DNA of 57,046 nt, taken from contig CACFAO010000007.1 of the NCBI GenBank assembly GCA_902564295.1, positions 1-57,046 of the forward strand, read 5' to 3'. This DNA comes from an uncultured Pelagibacteraceae bacterium. GTDB lineage: Bacteria > Pseudomonadota > Alphaproteobacteria > Pelagibacterales > AG-422-B15. The notes under the pieces are model-generated. The model ran no database searches. It was not told where the DNA came from and saw only the letters and a list, made by a program, of their open reading frames with translations. A program made the translations under genes and the position numbers. This document shows positions 1 to 9,497 of this stretch, in pieces; position 1 is the first letter of the stretch; each line of letters begins with the position of its first letter.

Positions 1-981
1 ATCCACGTACCCCTCAACCTTATCCGTAGTAAATAAAGATGGCTTATATTGTTCCAAAAGCCTTACTGATTGCAGTCGATTTTGTAACTCGACCCAATCA
101 GAAATGTTTTCGATATCGTATACAAACTTAAATCTGTAAACCTCATCAGATTGTTTTGTTAAATCAATCCATGTAAGTAAAAGTTCATTTTTTATATCAT
201 CAATTAATGGTAAAAAAATATCATCCCTAAATAAAGAATAATCAGTCAAATAACTCTTTCTAATTATCTTTTCTTTTTGATTCAAATTAAACTTTATTAT
301 TAAATCAAATCTAAGCTCATTTAATTTTTCATAAATAGGGCTACACCATATTAATATTATGTCATTTTCATCATTTAAATTATTTCCTTCCATGTCTTTA
401 TTTTCCAAAAATTTAGATAAATCTGTATTGCCCATTTCAGTCTGTGAAAAGGTCTTTACATCTAGGTTTATTTTATTACCTATATTTTTAATTTTTTTCC
501 ATTCGGTGTTCCATAAATTAAACAGAATAAAAAATTGATTAGAATTAGAAAATGCGACATTAACTGTGATATTTTGAGAACTTACCTCAGAAAATGTCAA
601 GGAATTCGATTTGTAGAATTCTTTGATACGGAACGGACTAAAATATATATTAAACTCGCCAAGGTAATTTTCTGTAGAAATTTTTTCATCAACAAACTCA
701 ATACTTTCTACAAAATAAGAAATATCAATATCTTTTAGTTTGCTTAATTTTTTATAATCCTCTGGCGTAAGAAGCTTTACTGATACTCTTTTAAAGGCAA
801 TTTCTTCAGCTTTAGATATAGCGGTATTTCTAATATCAGTCTCATTTGAAAAAGATAAATTTACCTTTATGCCAGATGATGAAAAAAAATCTACATTTTC
901 ATTAGCAAGACTGGAATTAATTAAAGCAAATAAAAAAACAATCACAAAGCTTATTTGCTTAGTATTGGTATTAAAAATCAT
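1..981 (-). CDS. DUF2066-like secreted protein, 3' end truncated by window edge
   Basis: An open frame of 327 codons runs from an ATG at 981 to the window edge with no stop, so the C terminus is missing. The first ~26 residues are a clear signal peptide: a short polar start, a hydrophobic stretch, then SSLANE, so the protein should be exported. The following stretch (AEEIAFKRVSVKLLTPEDY, then a Y-x-G-x-F-x-I-Y-F pattern) resembles the DUF2066 family, which in Alphaproteobacteria is often found beside purM. The family has no established biochemical role. It is divergent from purM with only 15 bp between the two start codons, so their promoters must overlap the coding ends. The family assignment is by eye; the signal peptide and the frame are firm. 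Confidence 0.72.
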   Translation of the reverse strand, partial: MIFNTNTKQISFVIVFLFALINSSLANENVDFFSSSGIKVNLSFSNETDIRNTAISKAEEIAFKRVSVKLLTPEDYKKLSKLKDIDISYFVESIEFVDEKISTENYLGEFNIYFSPFRIKEFYKSNSLTFSEVSSQNITVNVAFSNSNQFFILFNLWNTEWKKIKNIGNKINLDVKTFSQTEMGNTDLSKFLENKDMEGNNLNDENDIILIWCSPIYEKLNELRFDLIIKFNLNQKEKIIRKSYLTDYSLFRDDIFLPLIDDIKNELLLTWIDLTKQSDEVYRFKFVYDIENISDWVELQNRLQSVRLLEQYKPSLFTTDKVEGYVD

Positions 982-996
982 ATATAAGAAATCTAA

Positions 997-2040
997 ATGA
1001 AGAAGCTATCATACTCAAGTTCAGGCGTAAGCATAAATAAAGGAAATAAATTTGTGTCTGAAATTAAAAAAATAATTCGTAAAGATAAAAATCTTAAAAA
1101 ATCCAATATTGGTGGTTTTTCAGGTCAATTTGTTCTCGATTCAAAAATTAAAAAACCGATTCTTGTTGGTGCAACCGATGGAGTTGGAACAAAGATTGAG
1201 ATTGCCCGTATGATGAGAGACCATAAGACAATTGGCATTGACCTTGTTGCCATGTGCGTGAATGACTTAATAGTTGATCAGGCTAAACCTCTTTTTTTCT
1301 TAGACTATATTTCAACCGGAAAATTAGACATATCTAAAGGTAAAGAAATTATAGGGGGTATTATTAAGGGATGTAAAATATCTAATTGTTCACTGCTAGG
1401 TGGAGAAACAGCTGAACATCCAGGAGTTGATTCAAACGATAAGTATGATCTTGCTGGATTTTGTGTAGGAGTTAAGAGTGGAGTTGCCAAAGCAAGTCCA
1501 AAATTAAACGAAAATGATATTATTGTAGGAATTTCATCATCAGGTCTTCACTCTAATGGATATTCTCTTGTTAGAAAGATAATCAAAGAAAACAAAATAA
1601 AATTAAATAAGAAAATAGAAAAAAATAAAACCATTGGTGAACTATTACTTAAGCCTACAGAGATATACGTAAGTCCAATACTTGAAATGTACACAAAAAA
1701 AATAATAAAAACATGCGCTCATATTACTGGTGGAGGAATAACAGAAAATTTACCAAGGTCATTAAATAAAAATGTTTCAGCAATAATAAATTTAGAAACC
1801 TTTAATTTGCCAAGAATATTTAAATGGATACAAAGTTTTGGGGTATCGCAAAATGAAATGTTAAAAACATTTAATTGCGGATATGGAATGATAGTAATCT
1901 TAGATAGAACAAAGTTTAATCAATTTGAAAAATCAATTAAGAAACACCAATTTAAATACAGTATAATTGGCAATTTAGTTAATTCAAAAAAAATAAATAA
2001 AAAAGTTAGTTATATTGGCAAATTAAATTTTAATGATTAA
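997..2040 (+). CDS. purM: Phosphoribosylformylglycinamidine cyclo-ligase (AIR synthetase)
   Basis: Catalyses the ATP-dependent ring closure of FGAM to aminoimidazole ribonucleotide, the fifth step of de novo purine synthesis, in the cytosol. The 347-residue length fits PurM. The phosphate/ATP-binding signature GATDGVGTK is at residues 58-66 and GGETAEHPG at 135-143. The C-terminal domain carries HITGGGITENLPR, as expected for the AIRS_C fold. The gene overlaps purN by 8 bp, so the two enzymes are translated as a coupled pair. A TATAAG-like -10 hexamer at about 983-988 would start transcription only a base or two before the ATG. Confidence 0.97.
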   Translation: MKKLSYSSSGVSINKGNKFVSEIKKIIRKDKNLKKSNIGGFSGQFVLDSKIKKPILVGATDGVGTKIEIARMMRDHKTIGIDLVAMCVNDLIVDQAKPLFFLDYISTGKLDISKGKEIIGGIIKGCKISNCSLLGGETAEHPGVDSNDKYDLAGFCVGVKSGVAKASPKLNENDIIVGISSSGLHSNGYSLVRKIIKENKIKLNKKIEKNKTIGELLLKPTEIYVSPILEMYTKKIIKTCAHITGGGITENLPRSLNKNVSAIINLETFNLPRIFKWIQSFGVSQNEMLKTFNCGYGMIVILDRTKFNQFEKSIKKHQFKYSIIGNLVNSKKINKKVSYIGKLNFND

Positions 2041-2605
2041 GCATCCCATAGGTATCTTTATATCTGGACGTGGTTCAAATTTAAAATCGATTGTTGATGC
2101 ATGTAAAGAAAAACATTATCCAGCAGAAATAAAGGTTGTTTTTTCAAATAATAAGAATGCTCCCGGCTTAAGTTTTGCAAAAGAAAATAATTTAGAAGCA
2201 ATCACACTGGACTACCACAATTTTAAAAATACTGAAGAATATGAAGAAGAGATTATCAGTCTATTAAAACCTTATGACCTTGAACTAATTTGTTTAGCAG
2301 GATATATGAAAATATTATCAAAAAAATTAATTGATCATTATCCTAATAAAATTATAAACATACATCCTTCATTGTTACCAGAATATAAAGGACTCAATAC
2401 TCACAGACGTGTTCTAGAAAATAATGAAACTAAGACAGGTTGTTCAGTACACTATGTAAATCAGGAAATGGATGGAGGAGAAGTTATTTTACAGAGAGAA
2501 GTAGATATAAATGCTGAGGATACTGAAAGTTCTATTGCTCGAAGGGTTCTAAAAGAAGAACATATAATTTACCCCGAGGCTATTAAGTTAGTGCTTACGA
2601 AATGA
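2033..2605 (+). CDS. purN: Phosphoribosylglycinamide formyltransferase
   Basis: Transfers the formyl group from 10-formyltetrahydrofolate to GAR, the third step of purine synthesis. SGRGSN (residues 11-16) is the phosphate-binding loop. The catalytic triad is visible as N109 and H111 in the NIHPSLLP motif and D147 in the MDGGE segment. The 190-residue length is normal. The start codon lies inside the end of purM (8 bp overlap). Its stop codon lies inside the end of ndk on the opposite strand (11 bp overlap), which leaves no room for a terminator between the two convergent genes. Confidence 0.97.
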   Translation: MIKHPIGIFISGRGSNLKSIVDACKEKHYPAEIKVVFSNNKNAPGLSFAKENNLEAITLDYHNFKNTEEYEEEIISLLKPYDLELICLAGYMKILSKKLIDHYPNKIINIHPSLLPEYKGLNTHRRVLENNETKTGCSVHYVNQEMDGGEVILQREVDINAEDTESSIARRVLKEEHIIYPEAIKLVLTK

Positions 2606-3017
2606 TATCCGCTTCATCAAAAAAGTGATTTATTTCGATTTCAGCATTTTCAGGACTGTCTGATCCATGCACAGAATTCTTTTCTAGAGATAAAGCGTAT
2701 TTTTTTCTAATCGTTCCCTCATCAGCTTCTTCTGGATTAGTTGCTCCCATTACTTCTCTATTCCTTTGAATTGCATTTTCTCCCTCAAGGACCTGTACTA
2801 CGATCGGTCCTGAACACATAAAATCGCACAAACTTTGGAAAAAAGGCTTGTCAGAATGAACCCCATAAAAAGAGGCTGCTTTATTTTGGTCTATTAGAAT
2901 CCTTTTAGATGCAACAATTCTCAGGCCGGCAGACTCAAGCATGGCTGTAATTTCACCAATTTTATCTCGCTCAACGGCATCTGGTTTTATGATAGAAAAA
3001 GTTCTCTCTATTGCCAT
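2595..3017 (-). CDS. ndk: Nucleoside diphosphate kinase
   Basis: Equilibrates nucleoside di- and triphosphates through a phospho-histidine intermediate. The 140-residue protein begins with [14 protein letters not shown]. The active-site His is H117 in NSVHGSDS, and [14 protein letters not shown] precedes it, all as in bacterial NDK. It follows pepA on the minus strand with a one-base overlap (TAATG), so it is probably translated by re-initiation after PepA. Confidence 0.97.
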   Translation of the reverse strand: MAIERTFSIIKPDAVERDKIGEITAMLESAGLRIVASKRILIDQNKAASFYGVHSDKPFFQSLCDFMCSGPIVVQVLEGENAIQRNREVMGATNPEEADEGTIRKKYALSLEKNSVHGSDSPENAEIEINHFFDEADIIS

Positions 3018-4543
3018 TATTTACCCTCATAATATTTAGAGACAAATCTATTTAAAAGCTTAACACCAAAAGCTGTTGCACCTTTTGGCGAAGTTGGCAA
3101 TGGTTGCTTAGTCCATGTAGTTCCAGCAATATCAAGGTGTGCCCACGGAACTTTATTTACAAATCTCTGCAAGAATTGTGCCGCTGTAATAGAACCTGGA
3201 CCTCTTCCATTTGTAATATTTTGCATATCTGCAATAGGTGAATTTAACATTTTGTCATACCTATCATTAAGAGGAAGTCTCCACAATTTCTCTCCCTCAA
3301 TATCTCCAGCTTCTGCTAGTTGCTTACTTACTCTATCACTATTTGAGAAAAGTCCTGCATATTCATCACCTAATGCAACAATTATAGCTCCAGTTAATGT
3401 TGCAAGGTCAACCATAAGCTCTGGCTTATATTGCTCTTGTGTGTACCATAGAGCATCAGCAAGAACTAATCTTCCCTCTGCATCTGTATTTAATACCTCT
3501 ATCGTTTGACCTGAATAAGACTTAACTACATCACTCGGTCTTTGAGCTTTGCTACCAATATGATTTTCAACTAAACCAACAACACCGATTACATTGGCTT
3601 TTGCCTTTCTTAATGCAAGGGCTTTCATTAAACCAATTACAACTCCTGAGCCACCCATGTCATATTTCATTTCTTCCATACCATTTGAAGGTTTTAATGA
3701 TACGCCCCCAGTGTCAAATGAAACACCCTTGCCAATAAATGCTATTGGTTTTTTTTTCTTATTTCTTGCACCATTCCATTTCATGATAACCAACTGTGAA
3801 TCATGTATGCTGCCCTGGCCTACACCCAATAAAGATCCCATACCAAGCTTCTTCATTTCTTTTTCACCTAATACTTTTACATCAACCCCGTATTCACCAA
3901 GTGATTTTGCATATTCAGCGATTTTTGGCGGGGTCATCACATTTGGAGGTTCAGTAACCAAGTTTCTTGTTAAAGTAACGCCCTGATGTATTGCGCTTAT
4001 ACCTTCATAGTTTTTTGCAAGTCGAGTATGCTGAGATGAATAGATTTTTACTTTTTTATTTTTAGTTTTATTTTTATTTTTATTTTTTTTGTCGTTTTTT
4101 TTAGAAAAGTACTTTGTGAAGCTATATGAAGCTAATGACATTCCAAGAGCCATTTCACTTATGGCATTTAATGAACCAACTTTTGATGAAGAAATACCAT
4201 CTGGATAAACTATTACATTAGTTTCCTTATAGAATTTGATGAGAGAATTTAAATGGCCACCTAGAACCTGAAAATCTCTTATTTGATAGTCTTTAAAATT
4301 TTTTAATTTAAATACGTATAACTTTGAAAGCTTTAAATTTGCTGGTTGATGTATTATTGAATAATCGAAGTTTTTAGAGTTTCTTTCCTGAAAGGATATA
4401 TCCGATTTAATAATATTTGATATATACTTTTTTGATAGTTGATCTAATTTTTTTCCATAACCTATAAGCCGACACTTATTGTCGCAAAATACTACCCCTA
4501 TTGCATCTTTTTCTTGTCTTAAGTTATTAAATTGAATATCCAT
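3017..4543 (-). CDS. pepA: Leucyl aminopeptidase, M17 family
   Basis: A cytosolic dinuclear-metal aminopeptidase that removes N-terminal residues from peptides. The catalytic domain is complete: [10 protein letters not shown] (residues 271-280, with metal-binding K272 and D277) and the M17 hallmark NTDAEGRL (352-359). The 508-residue length is usual. Residues 148-166, between the N-terminal domain and the catalytic domain, are almost entirely lysine and asparagine, an expanded low-complexity linker. In Alphaproteobacteria pepA is commonly divergent from lptF, as here, with a 40 bp gap. Confidence 0.96.
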   Translation of the reverse strand: MDIQFNNLRQEKDAIGVVFCDNKCRLIGYGKKLDQLSKKYISNIIKSDISFQERNSKNFDYSIIHQPANLKLSKLYVFKLKNFKDYQIRDFQVLGGHLNSLIKFYKETNVIVYPDGISSSKVGSLNAISEMALGMSLASYSFTKYFSKKNDKKNKNKNKTKNKKVKIYSSQHTRLAKNYEGISAIHQGVTLTRNLVTEPPNVMTPPKIAEYAKSLGEYGVDVKVLGEKEMKKLGMGSLLGVGQGSIHDSQLVIMKWNGARNKKKKPIAFIGKGVSFDTGGVSLKPSNGMEEMKYDMGGSGVVIGLMKALALRKAKANVIGVVGLVENHIGSKAQRPSDVVKSYSGQTIEVLNTDAEGRLVLADALWYTQEQYKPELMVDLATLTGAIIVALGDEYAGLFSNSDRVSKQLAEAGDIEGEKLWRLPLNDRYDKMLNSPIADMQNITNGRGPGSITAAQFLQRFVNKVPWAHLDIAGTTWTKQPLPTSPKGATAFGVKLLNRFVSKYYEGK

Positions 4544-4570
4544 ACGTATATACCTTTAGCAAAATATTGA

Positions 4571-4576
4571 TATAAT
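4571..4576 (+). promoter_or_regulatory. Extended -10 promoter of the lptF operon (probably leaderless)
   Basis: TATAAT lies at 4571-4576, preceded by TG one base upstream (4568-4569), which makes a perfect extended -10 element. The usual 6-7 base distance to the start site puts +1 at 4583-4584, the A of the lptF ATG or one base before it. There is no Shine-Dalgarno sequence. I infer a leaderless transcript; the -10 sequence itself is directly visible. Confidence 0.5.
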
Positions 4577-4583
4577 TGAGAAA

Positions 4584-5702
4584 ATGTCAAGATTTACAAC
4601 ATATGCGATTAAAGAAATCTCTTCAAGTTTTTTATTACTAATAATTCTATTAAGTACTATTTTATGGTTAGGTCAAGGTCTAAGGCACATAGAACTACTT
4701 ACATCAGATAATGTATCCTTTGCAGCATATCTTTCTTATATCATATTACTTTTACCAAAAATATTACTTTTAACAATTCCTATTTGTCTTTTTTTGTCAG
4801 TACTTATTAATATTAACAGACTAAGAAATGATAGTGAGTTAATAATTTTGTGGGCATCTGGAAAGTCTGAAAGAGACATTTTGCTGAAACCAATTTTTTT
4901 CTTTGCTATAATAATATATTTTTTATCGACAATTATAAGTGTTTATATCACTCCGGTATCTCTGAATGAAATTAGACATAAAATAATCGATATAAGGTCG
5001 TCTGGGATCCATGCATCAATACTTAAAGAAAAAAAATTTATATCACCCGCGGATACTCTTACTATCTTTATTCAAGAAAGAGATGGCAACAAGATAAACG
5101 GTTTACTTATACACGACCTAAAAGATAAGAATAGTCCTCAAACTTATATAGCTCAAAGGGGTGAGTTCATAGAAGAGAATAATAAAAAAATACTTAGATT
5201 ATTTAATGGAAATATTCAAATATTTGACAATAAAGAAAATAGAATTTCAGAAATTGAATTTGAGTCTTACGACCTGAATTTGTCACCATACAATAAACAA
5301 GAAAATAACCATATATATTCTGATGAACTTTTTACAAAACAAATTATAAGCAATTTAGATAGAAAAAATATTAAGGATTTTAATAAATACGAAAAAGAAC
5401 AATTTGCAGAATTGCATTCAAGATTTGCTGACCCTATGTACATATTTTGTTTCGCGCTTATTCCACTAATTATGCTAAAGTTTTCTCAAAAACCAGGCGA
5501 TAATTTTTTCAAGCCCATAACAACAGTTTCAATTGTTGCTTTTATCTTTCAAATAACCCAAATAGCAATTTCAAATCTTTTAATTGAAAAAAGTAGCTTA
5601 GTTTATGCCGCTTACCTGTTGCCAATTATTTTTTTTACTTTAATTGTTTTATTAATTTTTGTAGATAATTTTAAAATTCGAGGATATTTAAATGTTCGCT
5701 AA
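4584..5702 (+). CDS. lptF: LPS export system permease LptF
   Basis: One of the two inner-membrane permeases that, with LptB2, extract lipopolysaccharide from the inner membrane and pass it to the periplasmic bridge. The 372-residue YjgP/YjgQ-family protein has three N-terminal membrane segments (about 14-34, 50-80, 98-120), a periplasmic beta domain, and three C-terminal segments (about 275-365). It opens the operon lptF-lptG-lptD-surA-rsmA, in which neighbouring genes overlap or almost touch. It overlaps lptG by 11 bp. Confidence 0.94.
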   Translation: MSRFTTYAIKEISSSFLLLIILLSTILWLGQGLRHIELLTSDNVSFAAYLSYIILLLPKILLLTIPICLFLSVLININRLRNDSELIILWASGKSERDILLKPIFFFAIIIYFLSTIISVYITPVSLNEIRHKIIDIRSSGIHASILKEKKFISPADTLTIFIQERDGNKINGLLIHDLKDKNSPQTYIAQRGEFIEENNKKILRLFNGNIQIFDNKENRISEIEFESYDLNLSPYNKQENNHIYSDELFTKQIISNLDRKNIKDFNKYEKEQFAELHSRFADPMYIFCFALIPLIMLKFSQKPGDNFFKPITTVSIVAFIFQITQIAISNLLIEKSSLVYAAYLLPIIFFTLIVLLIFVDNFKIRGYLNVR

Positions 5703-6801
5703 ATTGGACATATATATCTTAAAAAAGTTTTTTTACTCATTTATTATAACTTTTATTGTATTTGCTGTAATTTTATTTATTGGAGATTTTGTTGAACAAT
5801 TAAGAAAAACAACAGGTAAAAATACCCCCTTGAATATTGTTTTTCAATTAACGGCTCTAAATTTTTTTAACCTTATATATTTTACTTTGCCTTTAATATC
5901 TTTTTTTGGATCAATTTTAGCATTTCTAAGTTTGATAAGAGGCTCTGAGAAAATTATTATTAATTCGGTTGGAATTTCAAATCTAAAATTTTCAATTCCA
6001 GCTATATCATTATATATTTTTTTAGGTGTTTTTTTTATTACAATTATTAATCCACTCACATCAATATTTGATGAGCGATATAGTGAATTAGAGTATAAAT
6101 ATATTGATAGAGTTGATAAATTTGCGTCAATTACGAAAAATGGATTATGGCTAAAACAGGAAAATGATGAAAAAAATGTTTCCAGTGTTTTGTATGCTCA
6201 AAACATAAAAGAGCAAGGTAAACATATAATTGATTTTATGATTCTTGAATATGATTTAAGCGGCTCATTTAAGGGCAGATTGGACGGAAAATCAGCAATA
6301 CTTATGGATGGTTATTGGAAAATGAGCAATACACAAATTACACCAAAATTTGGATCGGCGTCTTTTCAAATAACTCATGATTATAAAACAAATATTAAAG
6401 CTGAGGATATCACTGATAGTTTGTCATCTCCAACTAATATTTCAATATGGAGACTGGTTCCATTTATAGGCTTCCTAGAGAGCTTGGGTTACTCTGCGGT
6501 AGATTTTAAAATGCATCTTTATGATCTTATATTTTTACCTTTTTTTATGGGATCCTTAGTTTTGCTTGCATCATCTCTTATCAGAAAATTAAAACAAAAT
6601 GATAAATTTACTAATACTATTATTTATTCTCTGATATTGATATTTATTATTTATTTTACTTCCAATTTACTCGAAGCTCTAGGGGCAACTTCACAAATAA
6701 GCCCATTAATTTCAAAAGGATCTTTGCCATTGATTGTGAGTTGTTTGTCAATCTTAATTTATCAAAAAGATATTATAGTAAATTTTTTTCAAAATGACTG
6801 A
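5692..6801 (+). CDS. lptG: LPS export system permease LptG
   Basis: Partner of LptF in the LptB2FG transporter. The 369 residues show the same layout: a hydrophobic N-terminal trio including VFAVILFIGDFVEQLRK, a periplasmic jellyroll-like middle, and three C-terminal membrane segments. The position directly after lptF with an 11 bp overlap, and directly before lptD, supports the assignment over a second LptF. Its 3' end overlaps lptD by 8 bp. Confidence 0.93.
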   Translation: MFAKLDIYILKKFFYSFIITFIVFAVILFIGDFVEQLRKTTGKNTPLNIVFQLTALNFFNLIYFTLPLISFFGSILAFLSLIRGSEKIIINSVGISNLKFSIPAISLYIFLGVFFITIINPLTSIFDERYSELEYKYIDRVDKFASITKNGLWLKQENDEKNVSSVLYAQNIKEQGKHIIDFMILEYDLSGSFKGRLDGKSAILMDGYWKMSNTQITPKFGSASFQITHDYKTNIKAEDITDSLSSPTNISIWRLVPFIGFLESLGYSAVDFKMHLYDLIFLPFFMGSLVLLASSLIRKLKQNDKFTNTIIYSLILIFIIYFTSNLLEALGATSQISPLISKGSLPLIVSCLSILIYQKDIIVNFFQND

Positions 6802-8887
6802 ACTTTTTAGATTAAAATATTTCTATTTAATATTTCTATCATTTGTTACAATAACTGCTATTTCATCAAATAAAATTGCAGCAGATCAAAAATTAAAAAT
6901 TACTGCTGATGAAATTTTGACAATACAAGAAGAAGGGGTCATTGAAGCAAGGGGAAATGCAGTTGCTGTAGATGAAAAAGGGTCAAAAATTAAATCAGAT
7001 TTAATAATATTTGATAGAAATGAGTCCTCAATAAGCGCTGATGGAAACATCATATTAAATGATACAGACGGCAATACATATTTTTTGGATCATTTGGAAT
7101 CAGATACTGAAATTAATAATTTAAAGGGAAATAAGATAAAGGTAAGATTAGATGACGGATCAAGAATTGTTGGTTCTAGCCTTGTAAAAAAAGATAAAAT
7201 AAGTGGTCTTGAGGACGCTGAATTCACTCCCTGTTTAGAAAGTGACTATTTGATACCGAAATGTCCGGGGTGGAAATTGAAAGCAAAAAAAATATTTCAA
7301 GATAATGAGAATAAAACAATCTATTATGATCATGCGCAAATACATTTATTCAATGTACCTGTCTTCTATATACCCTTTTTTTCACATCCAGATCCATCGG
7401 TAAATAAGAGGTCAGGATTTCTGATGCCAACGGTTGAAACTGATCAAAATTTAGGAGATACTTTTTCGATACCTTTCTTTTATAATATCAAAAGCAATTT
7501 AGATTTAACTTTTACTCCTACTTTTCAATCAAAAAGTAATAACTTTTATTCATTTAATTATAGACAGATAAATGAAAGTGGAGATTTAAATCTTGATGCC
7601 AGTATAGACGACAATGATGATGATACTGGAACAAGTCATCATATATTTCTTAATTCTAAGATCAATAATCCTTTTGGATCTCTGAAAGCTTTTATGCAGT
7701 CAGGAAATAATGATACGTATATGAGAAAAAATAAAATTAATAAACTTACAATATTAAAGTCTGGGCTAAGCTTTGAAAGGTCATATGATAATTATTATTT
7801 CTCAATGGATACTATTGGGTATAAACACCTTGCAATTCAAAATAGTGAACAATGGGAATATGTTTATCCAAGAATTAATTATAATATAAATGACATTGAA
7901 GACGGTATATTTAATGGTAATATAAATTTAAATAATCAGTTAAAATTTAATAAAGATTTAAGTGAAAATTACACTACACTTGCCTCATCACAATTAAATT
8001 GGAATAAAAAATCTATTCATAATCAAAGTGGTCTAGCCTTTGAAAATACTGCAAACCTGAGAGTTGTATCAATTTCCATTGATAATAAAAATAATGACGA
8101 CTCTAATAACATTAGATTTTACCCTCAAATACATAGTGTAATTACTTACCCTTTAATGAAATCTACTTCAATCATTAATCAAACCTTGTCACCTGTGATA
8201 ATGCCGGTACTTGCTCCATATAACAACTATACAAACGCCCAGGCGATATCCAGTAGTAATATTTTTTCATCAAATAGAGCTACGTCAATTACTCAATGGG
8301 AAAGTGGTCCAAGAATTAATTACGGCATAGATTGGCTAATAGATAATAATGATAAAGCCAGTTTCAAATTAACAATAGGTCAGAGCTATAGAATTAATAA
8401 AAATAAATCAGATACAGCAGAAGAATTATCTGATTATTATTTTATTACTGATGCATCTTTCAAAAATAATCATCTCAGTAATTCAATAGTACTAGATAGA
8501 AAAGATAAAGACGTAAAATCAATCAGTATGAATACATATTCTGAATTATACGATATTAAATTAAAGGTCGATTATGATTATACTTCAAGCAAATATTCAA
8601 GTTTGAATGAGCAAATTGCAGTAGGTGGAGAGTATAATTTTGAAGATAATTTTTACTTTAAATTCACAGGTACAAAAGATATTGATACCAATAAAAATAT
8701 TGGGTACCAATATGGTTTATTATATGAAGATAATTGTTTAGGAATAGACTTCAACTATTATAGGGATAAAACTATAGATCGGGATATTAAAGAAAGTGAC
8801 GGATACAGCTTTACTGTTGTATTAAAACCATTTGGATCTACAAGAAACTATGGAAAGAGTAAAGTATTTGGGCCATTAATTAAGTGA
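6794..8887 (+). CDS. lptD: LPS assembly outer-membrane protein LptD
   Basis: Outer-membrane barrel that inserts LPS into the outer leaflet. An N-terminal signal segment (about 10-30, ending IAADQ) is followed by an OstA/LptA-like beta-jellyroll (about 33-150: ADEILTIQEEGVIEARGNAVA). A cysteine pair region TPCLESDYLIPKCPGWK comes next, then the barrel from about 200 onward. The C-terminal half has the alternating aromatic pattern of a barrel. The 697-residue length fits an alphaproteobacterial LptD. An lptE gene is not visible nearby. The next gene is the chaperone that would help fold this barrel. Confidence 0.93.
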   Translation: MTELFRLKYFYLIFLSFVTITAISSNKIAADQKLKITADEILTIQEEGVIEARGNAVAVDEKGSKIKSDLIIFDRNESSISADGNIILNDTDGNTYFLDHLESDTEINNLKGNKIKVRLDDGSRIVGSSLVKKDKISGLEDAEFTPCLESDYLIPKCPGWKLKAKKIFQDNENKTIYYDHAQIHLFNVPVFYIPFFSHPDPSVNKRSGFLMPTVETDQNLGDTFSIPFFYNIKSNLDLTFTPTFQSKSNNFYSFNYRQINESGDLNLDASIDDNDDDTGTSHHIFLNSKINNPFGSLKAFMQSGNNDTYMRKNKINKLTILKSGLSFERSYDNYYFSMDTIGYKHLAIQNSEQWEYVYPRINYNINDIEDGIFNGNINLNNQLKFNKDLSENYTTLASSQLNWNKKSIHNQSGLAFENTANLRVVSISIDNKNNDDSNNIRFYPQIHSVITYPLMKSTSIINQTLSPVIMPVLAPYNNYTNAQAISSSNIFSSNRATSITQWESGPRINYGIDWLIDNNDKASFKLTIGQSYRINKNKSDTAEELSDYYFITDASFKNNHLSNSIVLDRKDKDVKSISMNTYSELYDIKLKVDYDYTSSKYSSLNEQIAVGGEYNFEDNFYFKFTGTKDIDTNKNIGYQYGLLYEDNCLGIDFNYYRDKTIDRDIKESDGYSFTVVLKPFGSTRNYGKSKVFGPLIK

Positions 8888-8888
8888 A

Positions 8889-9497
8889 ATGATAAAATAT
8901 AAATTGTTCCTTTTTTTTATTACTTTTTTTATTATCTCATCAGTTATAAGAGCAGATAATAAAGTTGATCACAAAATTGCAGTACTAGTAAACGAAGATA
9001 TAATTACCTCATTCGACATAATACAAAGAATTAAACTAACAGCAGTATTAAATGGCATAAATATAAATGATGATAATAATCAAATGATTCTTAATAATGT
9101 GGTTGATGAGCTCATTCAGGAAAAAGTAAAACTTCAAAAAATAAATGAATACAAAATTAAAGTTGATGAAATAGAATATATAAATTTTGAAGAAAATTTT
9201 CTTAAAAGAAATAACATTGATAGGTCACAACTGCTGCTATCACTAGAAGATAATAGCATTAATTATCATGAGTTAAAAAGATTGCTTAATAGTGAATTGT
9301 TATGGAGCAAGCTAATAAATGGGCTTTATTACAGACTTACATCTGTAAGTGACATTGAAATTGGAGAAATAATATCAAAAAACCCAAATCTTTCTAATGA
9401 ACAGGCCGAGTCATTGGTAATTCAGAGACAATTAGATTTGCAAAGTAGCAAATTAATACGTGATATCATGAATGAGGCAACAGTTGAATATAAATAG
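8889..9497 (+). CDS. surA: Short SurA-like periplasmic chaperone without parvulin domain
   Basis: SurA escorts unfolded outer-membrane proteins across the periplasm. The protein has a signal peptide (first ~22 residues, ending VIRADN) and then the SurA N-terminal helical domain: IAVLVNEDIITSFDIIQRI, a VVDELIQEKVKLQ helix, and a further helix around LLNSELLWSKLI. The frame stops at 202 residues. SurA proteins are usually about 400 or more residues and carry one or two PpiC/parvulin domains; none is present here. It sits between lptD and rsmA, the standard place for surA. The usual pdxA between surA and rsmA is absent. I see no sign of a frameshift: the stop lies 26 bp inside rsmA. Confidence 0.8.
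   Translation: MIKYKLFLFFITFFIISSVIRADNKVDHKIAVLVNEDIITSFDIIQRIKLTAVLNGININDDNNQMILNNVVDELIQEKVKLQKINEYKIKVDEIEYINFEENFLKRNNIDRSQLLLSLEDNSINYHELKRLLNSELLWSKLINGLYYRLTSVSDIEIGEIISKNPNLSNEQAESLVIQRQLDLQSSKLIRDIMNEATVEYK

Noticed and set aside
535-738. A plus-strand frame of 67 codons inside the first gene
   Set aside because: It lies entirely within the minus-strand DUF2066-like gene, which has a signal peptide and an unbroken 327-codon frame; the plus-strand product shows no recognisable pattern.
3594-3986. A 130-codon plus-strand frame opposite pepA
   Set aside because: It is the antisense of the conserved catalytic domain of PepA and has no ribosome-binding site or family resemblance.
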